From positions 1-64,000 of the forward strand of contig JAGNBF010000009.1 of the NCBI GenBank assembly GCA_018004935.1: a stretch of 64,000 nucleotides of DNA, read 5' to 3'. The notes under the pieces are model-generated. The model saw nothing but the letters and a program-made list of their open reading frames with translations. It made no database searches and was not told the DNA's origin. Made by a program: the position numbers and the translations under genes. The DNA is from Chloroflexota bacterium (GTDB lineage Bacteria > Chloroflexota > Anaerolineae > Promineifilales > Promineifilaceae). Each line of letters begins with the position of its first letter. Positions within the stretch are counted from its first letter, which is position 1. This document shows, one piece after another, positions 58,594 through 64,000 of the stretch.

Positions 58594-59271
58594 ATGGGAC
58601 GCCGATTTGTGCGCGAGTTGCCAGAGTTTGAGCGGCCGATGAACCGCATTAAGTACGCCGGGCCGGGGGCCTTGAGTGACCGGGAATTATTGGCCGTCAT
58701 CCTGGGGACGCCGGACGCCCTGGATATGGCGACTGAGGTGCTTACGCAGGTGGGGCAGGCGTTGGACTGGTTAGACCTGGGAGCGCAACAGCTTCAGCAG
58801 GTGGAAGGGATTGGGGAACAAACGGCCTGGCGGTTGTTGGCGATTGCCGAGATGGGTAAGCGGATGGCGCGGCCGCTGACGCCGCGTGTCACCATCACCT
58901 CCCCTTCGACCGCCGCCGACCTACTGATGAGTGACATGATGGGGTTATCCCAGGAAGAGTTGTGGGTCATCTCGCTGAACACGCGCAACGAGGTGATAGG
59001 CAAGGAGCGAGTGTACCGGGGGTCTTTGAATACGTCGGTAATACGGATAGGCGAGATATTGCGAGTGCCGATGCTACGGAACGCGGCCGCGTTCATTGTC
59101 GCGCATAACCACCCCAGTGGGCAACCGGAACCATCGCCGGAAGATATTCGGGTGACGCGGGAGATCGCCGAGTGTGCCAAGACGATGGATATACCGCTGT
59201 TGGATCATGTGATTATCGGACATCACCGATACGTTAGTTTGAAGGAGAGGGGGTTAGGGTTTGATCGTTAA
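58594..59271 (+). CDS. radC: RadC-like JAMM-domain protein
   Basis: Start set at ATG 58594 by AAGGAG (58578-58583) and by the terminator upstream. The 225-residue protein has the RadC layout: an N-terminal UPF0758 start with GPGALSDRELLAVILGT, a helix-hairpin-helix (LQQVEGIGEQTAWRLLAIAEMGKR) and a JAMM metal motif H171-N-H173-P-S-G...D184. RadC proteins are frequent on mobile elements; a direct repair role is disputed and the JAMM site suggests a peptidase-like hydrolase. All motif residues are present. Confidence 0.9.
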   Translation: MGRRFVRELPEFERPMNRIKYAGPGALSDRELLAVILGTPDALDMATEVLTQVGQALDWLDLGAQQLQQVEGIGEQTAWRLLAIAEMGKRMARPLTPRVTITSPSTAADLLMSDMMGLSQEELWVISLNTRNEVIGKERVYRGSLNTSVIRIGEILRVPMLRNAAAFIVAHNHPSGQPEPSPEDIRVTREIAECAKTMDIPLLDHVIIGHHRYVSLKERGLGFDR

Positions 59272-59273
59272 AA

Positions 59274-59380
59274 CCAGTAGAAAACCAGAGAGAAAATTAC
59301 TGGGCGTATCCGTTTCGTGTGTTATACTAAAAGTATCATTTAATAATACTTAATTAACCATTTACCAATAGGAGCAGATT
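59274..59380 (+). promoter_or_regulatory. Promoter cassette 2
   Basis: AAAACCAGAGAGAAAA, then TGGGCG (59301), 16 bases and TATACT (59323-59328), then AAGTATCATTTAATAATACTT (59331-59351) as operator, then AATTAACCATTTACCAATAGGAG. The order and spacing match cassettes 1 and 3. Confidence 0.72.
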
Positions 59381-59578
59381 ATGTCTCACACTACTTACCT
59401 TTTCGGTTCAATTTCAACCACTCAAATCACCATTACTCGGATCACCCGGGGAAGACTGAAGGATCACACCTACAACAACCCCACACCTTCATCTCGTCGC
59501 AGAATTCTTACCTATGCGGCGCAGAAGAATTTCACCATTGAGGGGGGGGATCTTACCTTCGGAGAATACTCCATTTAA
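59381..59578 (+). CDS. Small protein of promoter cassette 2
   Basis: A 65-residue Thr-rich basic protein with ribosome site TAGGAGCAGATT. It is the only gene on its short transcript. The hairpin CTCACC...GGTGAG (59582-59601) follows. No family recognised. Confidence 0.55.
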   Translation: MSHTTYLFGSISTTQITITRITRGRLKDHTYNNPTPSSRRRILTYAAQKNFTIEGGDLTFGEYSI

Positions 59579-59581
59579 TTA

Positions 59582-59601
59582 CTCACCCTCATTTCGGTGA
59601 G
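59582..59601 (+). terminator. Weak hairpin after small gene
   Basis: CTCACC pairs with GGTGAG over an 8-base loop. The following bases are only partly T-rich, so termination is uncertain. Confidence 0.4.
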
Positions 59602-59608
59602 GGATTTA

Positions 59609-59630
59609 GTATCATTTTATAATTATTTTT
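59609..59630. promoter_or_regulatory. Diverged AT-rich operator
   Basis: TAGTATCATTTTATAATTATT, 25-45 bases before ATG 59654, is a weaker copy of the recurrent operator; a TATAAT lies inside it. Confidence 0.45.
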
Positions 59631-59653
59631 TGTATAGTCAGCAGGAGAAACCC

Positions 59654-60112
59654 ATGATTACCAAGACGAGACCCCCCAGAAACTTAAACGAATTTAGTGG
59701 CGAGGTTTTAACGGACAACGTAGCTAACGCGCCTTACAAGGTAGCACAAACCGGGCAGGAAAAGTGGGAGATCACTTTCAGTTCCAAGTCAGTTCAAATT
59801 ACCGTTCGTGCGGGGAAGATGCGAGTAACCAATCAACCCTGGTCATTACTGGTGCAAGTAGAAAACCAGCGCGAGAAGGATTACCGCGAGAAGTTAGAGA
59901 GCATCTTCGATGAATTGATAGAAGCAGAATCCCCATTCTCCCGGGGAGCTTTAGCCAGTGGGCGAGACGTTGTAACTATCGCCAGAGGGTTAGCCCAAAT
60001 TCGGGAGCAAGTTCTGGCAGGGCCGACCGTCAGCCAGGCCAGCCCGGAAGACCTGCAACTCCTGCGGAAGTTCCAGCAGTTAGTAAAGGGGGTGGAGCAA
60101 GTGAAGCGGTGA
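59654..60112 (+). CDS. Hypothetical protein
   Basis: Start at ATG 59654 after CAGCAGGAGAAACCC. The 152-residue protein has a beta-rich first half (YKVAQTGQEKWEITFSSKSVQITVRAG) and a helical second half. It stands alone between two controlled promoters upstream of the sliding clamp. No family recognised. Confidence 0.55.
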   Translation: MITKTRPPRNLNEFSGEVLTDNVANAPYKVAQTGQEKWEITFSSKSVQITVRAGKMRVTNQPWSLLVQVENQREKDYREKLESIFDELIEAESPFSRGALASGRDVVTIARGLAQIREQVLAGPTVSQASPEDLQLLRKFQQLVKGVEQVKR

Positions 60113-60189
60113 GAAGTTCAGTCGTGCGAGGTCAGACAAATAGGAGAGGGGGTGGCGCAAGTCACCTCCTTTCTGCTTGTAGGGGCCTG

Positions 60190-60207
60190 CCACCGTTAAG
60201 TCGGTGG
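60190..60207 (+). terminator. Hairpin before dnaN
   Basis: CCACCG pairs with CGGTGG over TTAAGT, followed by TTCTCT. A weak terminator or leader hairpin 55 bases before the clamp gene. Confidence 0.4.
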
Positions 60208-60262
60208 TTCTCTGGCAATGGGCCAGGGAAGGCGTGAACCATTTTTAGTAAGGAGAAACATG

Positions 60263-61747
60263 ATGAAGGTTGAAGTATCGCGTGAAGATTTGTTGGCGTG
60301 TTTGGATTTAGTGAGTAAAGGAGTTAGCCCGCGCTCCACTCTGGCTATTCTGTCGTCAGTTTTGATCAAGGCGACAGCGGCGCAGGAAGGGTTTGCCAAT
60401 GGAGTACTGGAGTTGACTACCACGAATCTGGAACTGGTCATTCGTCTGCCTATGTCAGCTACGGTGTTTACTCCAGGCGCGGCCGCGGTGCCGTTCCGGG
60501 TACTGGTAGACACGTTGAAGGAGATCGGTGACGAAAAGGTGACGCTGGAACTGGATACCCTCCGGTTTAATGTGCGCTTTTCCACAGGTATCGCCTCGCT
60601 GATTGCGCAGACGGCTGAGGAGTTCCCTCTGGTTCCTGTTCCCCCTGATGAGGAAATGGGTGTGCTTATGCCAGCAGTGAATATGTCGCGTCTGATTGCC
60701 CGGACCACCTTTGCTGCCGCGAGTAAGGATGATCGCCCCATTCTGACTGGTGTTTTGATGGAGATTGGCACTGAAGCCAAGACCCTGCGCGGGGTAGCGA
60801 CGGATGGTTATCGGCTTTGCTTGGCTACGGAAACGGTGGGGTATGTGCCGGAATACGCTCCACGAGAAGCACTTCCATTGGCTCAGGCCGAGGGGGTTAA
60901 CCTGATCAAGAAGGTGCAAACCACGCTAGCACAGGCAAACATCTTGACGGTTGAGGATGTGGTGAAGACTGGGCGGACTGGGTTGTTGGGAATCAAGGGG
61001 TTGGGCGAAAAGACGGTAGATCACCTGATTGGCGTCTGCCAAGCCATTATGGAGCGGCGGGGGACTCAGCGCACTACCTTCATTGTTCCGGCGAGTAGTC
61101 TGGATGTTGTTGGTCGTATTATCAGCAAGATTGCATGTGAGCAAGTTGTGATGTATCAGTCGCGCCAGTTGACCTTTCAGATTGGGTCGGCGATGGTGTC
61201 TACCCAATTTATTGAAGGCAATTTCCCGATGTATCAGCCGATTTTGCCCAACGAAAACCGGGCGGTGACGGAATTGCTGTTTGTCTGTGAGGCACTGCGC
61301 GGAGCACTGAAGTTGACGGATGTTCTGGCGAAGCACACCGGACACAGCGCTAAGGTGCGTGTGGGGGAGAAGGATGGGCAGACGGGGATTTTCCTCGCGG
61401 CCGCATCAGCCGAACATGGTGACAACAGTCAGTTTGTTCCGGCGGTGTTGACAGGCACCCGGATGGAGTTGGCGGTCAATAGCCAGTTTATCCGAGAAGG
61501 GTTGGCGGTGATGGGTGAAGATGTGATCATGCGTCTGTCTAGCTCGACTGAGCCAGTGGTTCTGCGCCCTGACAACAATTCCTCCTCTTTCCTCTACCTG
61601 GTGATGCCGATGCAGTTTGGCAATGGCCAGTCGGATGCACCAGCGGCTCCATCCCAACCGGTCAGGCCCCAACCGGGCGAGGCCCAGCCAGTTGAAGAAG
61701 TGGCTACAACAGAGGCCGAAGCGATGGCGGTTGATGATGCTGAGTAG
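60263..61747 (+). CDS. dnaN: DNA polymerase sliding clamp with inserted helix-hairpin-helix domain
   Basis: Start at ATG 60263 (AGGAG seven bases upstream); ATG 60260 is the alternative. The 494-residue protein follows bacterial beta clamps throughout: domain 1 (MKVEVSREDLLACLDLVSKG; LELTTTNLELVIRLPM), domain 2 (ISRLIARTTFAAAS-like; LRGVATDGYRLCLA) and domain 3 ending VMPMQF, as in VMPMRL. Two additions stand out. Between the DGYRLCLA loop and FIVPASSLDVV, residues ~203-268 insert a helix-hairpin-helix unit (LAQANILTVEDVVKTGRTGL, then LGIKGLGEKTVDHLI). After the normal end, ~45 acidic, Pro/Ala-rich residues form a tail. It encircles DNA and holds the polymerase; the insert may add DNA or partner contacts. 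Confidence 0.93.
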   Translation: MKVEVSREDLLACLDLVSKGVSPRSTLAILSSVLIKATAAQEGFANGVLELTTTNLELVIRLPMSATVFTPGAAAVPFRVLVDTLKEIGDEKVTLELDTLRFNVRFSTGIASLIAQTAEEFPLVPVPPDEEMGVLMPAVNMSRLIARTTFAAASKDDRPILTGVLMEIGTEAKTLRGVATDGYRLCLATETVGYVPEYAPREALPLAQAEGVNLIKKVQTTLAQANILTVEDVVKTGRTGLLGIKGLGEKTVDHLIGVCQAIMERRGTQRTTFIVPASSLDVVGRIISKIACEQVVMYQSRQLTFQIGSAMVSTQFIEGNFPMYQPILPNENRAVTELLFVCEALRGALKLTDVLAKHTGHSAKVRVGEKDGQTGIFLAAASAEHGDNSQFVPAVLTGTRMELAVNSQFIREGLAVMGEDVIMRLSSSTEPVVLRPDNNSSSFLYLVMPMQFGNGQSDAPAAPSQPVRPQPGEAQPVEEVATTEAEAMAVDDAE

Positions 61748-61779
61748 ACAGTAGGTAAGTAGGTAGAAGGTAGAAGTGA

Positions 61780-61808
61780 GGTGCGGTAGGCGGGGAGTCT
61801 ACCGCACC
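61780..61808. repeat. Hairpin after dnaN
   Basis: GGTGCGGTAG and CTACCGCACC form a perfect 10-bp stem around a 9-base loop, without a T tract. Just before it GTAGGTA/GTAGGTAGAAG units repeat. It may stabilise the transcript end. Confidence 0.55.
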
Positions 61809-61823
61809 CAAAGGGGTAGCGTG

Positions 61824-62012
61824 ATGGATGAAAAGGAACAGGCTTTTCAGGAATGGATGGCTGAAGTTGATGAGGTTGTGGGTGAAACTATTGGGCTGAC
61901 AACCGCTGATTTGCCGGACTGCTTATGGCGCGATTGGTTTGATAGCGGGAGGCCGCCCCAGGCCGCGGCCGCGCAAGCCCTGGAAGATGCCGGGTTCAGC
62001 CCGGAGTGGTAG
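61824..62012 (+). CDS. Small acidic phage protein (DUF5419-like)
   Basis: Start at ATG 61824 after AAGGGGTAGCG. The 62-residue protein has DLPDCLWRDWFDSGRPPQAA and ALEDAG, the pattern of small phage proteins grouped as DUF5419. Function unknown. Confidence 0.55.
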   Translation: MDEKEQAFQEWMAEVDEVVGETIGLTTADLPDCLWRDWFDSGRPPQAAAAQALEDAGFSPEW

Positions 62013-62023
62013 GGAACAACCAG

Positions 62024-62131
62024 TTGAAAACCAGAGGTAAACCTGAAGCGTAATCATTGGGCGTTCCCCAGTCCTGCGGTATAATTAAGTATTATAAAAT
62101 ACTACTTAATAACCCAAACAAGGAGCAGACA
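62024..62131 (+). promoter_or_regulatory. Promoter cassette 3
   Basis: GAAAACCAGAGGTAAA, then TGGGCG (62058-62063), 16 bases and TATAAT (62080-62085), then TAAGTATTATAAAATACTACTTA (62086-62108) as operator, then AATAACCCAAACAAGGAG. It matches cassettes 1 and 2 in order and spacing. Confidence 0.75.
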
Positions 62132-62392
62132 ATGAACAGTTTCACGTCGGAAGAATTGTACGAAATCCAGGAAAGGCTAGAGAAGATTCAGCGCAAGATG
62201 TTGAAGCAGATTGGCAAACTGGAAGAAGTGATTGACCAGTTAGGCGATGAGAATTCCAGAGCGTACATCCTGGATCACCTGAAGATTTTGGTCAGCGATA
62301 ACCATTCATTCCTCACTCGTGACCGGTCAATCTCGGACATGATTAACAGTTTGCAGGAGTACGAGGAAGGCCATTACGACGAGGAAGAGTAG
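62132..62392 (+). CDS. Small coiled-coil protein of promoter cassette 3
   Basis: An 86-residue acidic helical protein (ELYEIQERLEKIQRKMLKQIGKLEEVIDQLGDEN) with ribosome site AAGGAGCAGAC. The long heptad segment suggests a dimer. No family recognised. Confidence 0.6.
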   Translation: MNSFTSEELYEIQERLEKIQRKMLKQIGKLEEVIDQLGDENSRAYILDHLKILVSDNHSFLTRDRSISDMINSLQEYEEGHYDEEE

Positions 62393-62454
62393 GTGTTAGT
62401 GGGGTGGGGAGCCTCACTAGTAACCAGAGTCAGTAACCAGTAAGGAGAAAGATC

Positions 62455-62775
62455 ATGGGAAAGCAAGCGGTGGTAGGGCATAAAGTATTTGTTGAGCCGG
62501 ACGGCGTGAATGTGGAAGTTGATGTGGATGTGCGGGAACCGATTACGGTATCTGTTGGCGAGTTTCGCGGCCGTACTAACCTGAACATCCGTCATTGGTA
62601 TCAACGGGAGGATGGGCGGTTCGCACGGACGCAGAAGGGCGTCGTTATCCCCTTCGATGAGCGGGGGGCGTTCCTGGCGGCCGCGGTGGATGCGGTGAAC
62701 CTGGCAACGAAGGATGGGACGCAGGTGCGACTGGTGGTGGTGCAGGCGGATGGCACGGCGCAAGAGTTGATGTAG
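62455..62775 (+). CDS. PC4-like single-strand DNA-binding protein
   Basis: A 106-residue protein with ribosome site AAGGAGAAAGATC. LNIRHWYQREDGRFARTQKGVVIPFDERGAFLAAAVDAV matches the beta-beta-alpha core of PC4-type proteins (IRxWY...KGVxIPxxExxxLxxA). They bind single-stranded DNA and act in replication or transcription. The phage has no other visible SSB in this window, so it may fill that role. Confidence 0.6.
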   Translation: MGKQAVVGHKVFVEPDGVNVEVDVDVREPITVSVGEFRGRTNLNIRHWYQREDGRFARTQKGVVIPFDERGAFLAAAVDAVNLATKDGTQVRLVVVQADGTAQELM

Positions 62776-62804
62776 ATAGGGTGGGGGAGCCAGCGAGGTG
62801 AACA

Positions 62805-63314
62805 ATGGTTGAGTTGACATGGCGGGTGACGAATGATGATGGCCTGTGTTGGCATTGGCCCACGCGTGAACAGGCTGAGGCACAGGTGGCATTGTGGGAG
62901 AGCCAGGGGGATCGGGGATTTATTACCCCTGTCTTTCGTCGGGACGGGATCGAATTGACGGATGAGGGGTTAGCGGAGTGGATCGCGGCCGCGAACAAGG
63001 CCTTGACCATTCAAGCGGGAACAGTAGAGGCAGAGCCATTTGCTCGCCCCAGCATAACCATTGATAACGGGGGCAATGGTGCGGCCGCGTTTACTGATTC
63101 CTTTTTACGCAATGGTTATGTCATAACGACGGCTCTAGTCGTGGAGCAGTATTCCCCAGGTGCGGAAGTTACCCTGAGTATCTTGAACAGCCGCCAGACA
63201 TTGGCGACCGGGTTTATTCGCATCCATTCGGAAACACTGATCCGGCTGGCCGAGAAAGTTGTGGCGAATCGGGCTTTGTTTTTGAGTTCGCCAAAGGAAG
63301 GTAACGATGGATGA
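62805..63314 (+). CDS. Hypothetical protein
   Basis: A 169-residue protein starting ATG 62805 after GCGAGGTGAACA. The N-terminal ~60 residues are a small alpha/beta unit (DDGLCWHWPTREQAEAQVALWESQGDRG). The C-terminal part has mixed strands and one helix. It overlaps the next gene by 8 bases. No family recognised. Confidence 0.5.
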   Translation: MVELTWRVTNDDGLCWHWPTREQAEAQVALWESQGDRGFITPVFRRDGIELTDEGLAEWIAAANKALTIQAGTVEAEPFARPSITIDNGGNGAAAFTDSFLRNGYVITTALVVEQYSPGAEVTLSILNSRQTLATGFIRIHSETLIRLAEKVVANRALFLSSPKEGNDG

Positions 63315-63567
63315 GGAAAAGGTGATCAAGTTCCGCTACCTGGACATTGATGCCGAGATGGCGGTCTGGCCGGTGGGGAACGAGATCAAGGACAAGGCAT
63401 TGGGTTGCCTGGGTATCCAGCGTCAGCCCGACGAAACACCTCTCCGGGCCTGGGTGTTGGCGATGTGCCGGGAGAATGGGCTACCGGAGAAAGTCCCGGC
63501 TTACGAGATCGGTGATGCCGCGATGGAGCATTTAGATGTGCGGCGTTTTATGTGGTGGCTGGCGTAA
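63307..63567 (+). CDS. Small hypothetical protein
   Basis: An 86-residue acidic protein with ribosome site GGAAGGTAACG. It reads as alpha/beta with a helix LRAWVLAMCRENGL. A GCGGCCGC follows the stop. No family recognised. Confidence 0.5.
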   Translation: MDEEKVIKFRYLDIDAEMAVWPVGNEIKDKALGCLGIQRQPDETPLRAWVLAMCRENGLPEKVPAYEIGDAAMEHLDVRRFMWWLA

Positions 63568-63596
63568 GGTACGCGGCCGCAGATGAGGAAAGAACT

Positions 63597-64000
63597 ATGT
63601 TTGCACACAGTGCGACGATCAATTATGACGATGGCTGGATACGCTTCGAGCCTGGGTATCGCCTGGACAAAGAGGAGTATGCGGCGGTGACAAAAGCCGG
63701 GTTGAACTGGAAACGGGCAGAGCAATGTTTTGTGGCTCCCTGGGCACCGACTATTGAGGACTTCTTGCGCCAGGAGTTCAGCGTAGCCCTGGAACCAGAC
63801 AACACCGACCTGCTGGCAGTAGCGCGAGGTCGGGCGGCTTATTACCAGCAGTATAGCGATAACGCGGCCGCACGAAGTCAGTCGGCACGGAAGTCGGCTG
63901 ATGCCCTGAGTGAACGCTTCGCCTTCGGTCAGCCGATTTTGGTGGGGCATCACAGCGAGAAGGGGGCACGGCGCGACAAGGAACGTATTGCCGCCAACAT
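63597..64000 (+). CDS. DUF3560-like protein, N-terminal part (truncated by window edge)
   Basis: Start at ATG 63597 after GAGGAAAGAACT. The frame is open to the right edge (134 codons seen). WIRFEPGYRLDKEEYAAVTKAGLNWKRAEQCFVAPW is followed by RSQSARKSADALSERFAFGQPILVGHHSEKGARRDKERI, the pattern of DUF3560 proteins found on plasmids and phages. The role is unknown; a link with DNA metabolism is inferred from its usual neighbours. Confidence 0.75.
   Translation, partial: MFAHSATINYDDGWIRFEPGYRLDKEEYAAVTKAGLNWKRAEQCFVAPWAPTIEDFLRQEFSVALEPDNTDLLAVARGRAAYYQQYSDNAAARSQSARKSADALSERFAFGQPILVGHHSEKGARRDKERIAAN

Larger units (their letters stand above)
1..64000. repeat. Highly iterated palindrome GCGGCCGC
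   Basis: By eye I count about 115 copies of GCGGCCGC spread over the whole window, in genes of both strands and between genes. Base composition would predict only a few. In genes it is read in all three frames, giving Ala-Ala-Ala/Thr, Arg-Pro-His/Gln and Gly-Arg. Examples: 1472, 2218, 9813 (two overlapping), 14796, 25216, 33882, 43864, 53166, 63573. Longer gaps are 22.5-24.6 kb, 28.4-29.7 kb (HEPN gene) and 53.2-55.0 kb. Confidence 0.9.

Overview
The window looks like about half of the genome of a temperate tailed phage with a siphovirus-type tail that is kept as a plasmid (a phage-plasmid). Its host is probably a Chloroflexota bacterium of the Anaerolineae type. The host guess is an inference. 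It rests on two secreted lipoproteins, one with long Thr/Pro-rich spacers around a bacterial SH3 domain and an Excalibur domain, a style common in that group. The plasmid life style is inferred from a ParA gene with an adjacent small DNA-binding partner, a separate ParB, a P22-type antirepressor, and the lack of an integrase in the window. Capsid and terminase genes are not in view.

Layout. 1-8.7 kb is the tail module: end of the tape measure protein, distal tail protein, adhesins, Gp37-like tail protein and a jelly-roll fibre tip. 8.8-12.6 kb is lysis: a very large three-domain lysin and two membrane proteins. 12.6-16.8 kb holds a structured non-coding stretch, an HTH protein, the antirepressor on the minus strand, palindromes and a lipoprotein. 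16.8-19.1 kb is a membrane pair ending in an FtsK/HerA-like ATPase. 19.2-22.9 kb is a compact five-gene operon that I read as a type IV-B-like CRISPR-Cas effector cassette (csf2, csf1, cysH-like, csf3, HTH gene) with no CRISPR array, no cas6 and no dinG. 25.5-30.6 kb is a defence block: a HEPN gene overlapping a MmeI-like restriction-modification gene, then a membrane-anchored Mrr-type nuclease. 32.4-38.2 kb is partition. 40.6-44.8 kb carries three DNA methyltransferases. 46.8 kb is a DpdA-like 7-deazaguanine transglycosylase. 48.6-56.8 kb holds nucleotide-pool, nuclease, regulator and replication-initiation genes. 57.5-64 kb carries RadC, a remodelled sliding clamp, a PC4-like protein and many small genes.

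Three genome-wide signals tie the window together. (1) The 8-bp palindrome GCGGCCGC occurs well over 100 times by eye (about one per 550 bp), in genes and between them, like the HIP1 palindrome of cyanobacteria. (2) An AT-rich operator, roughly AAGTATTAT-n3-ATAATACTT, sits at or just after the -10 box of many promoters, including that of the CRISPR operon, so a phage-wide regulator probably controls them together. (3) A long intergenic repeat that begins with a terminator occurs three times, at 25.1, 31.7 and 57.2 kb.

The most novel items are the type IV-B-like operon, whose Cas7 carries an extra N-terminal helical domain that may be a fused Cas11, the sliding clamp with a helix-hairpin-helix domain inserted in its second domain, and the iterated GCGGCCGC palindrome. 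All identifications are from reading motifs; no database search was run.
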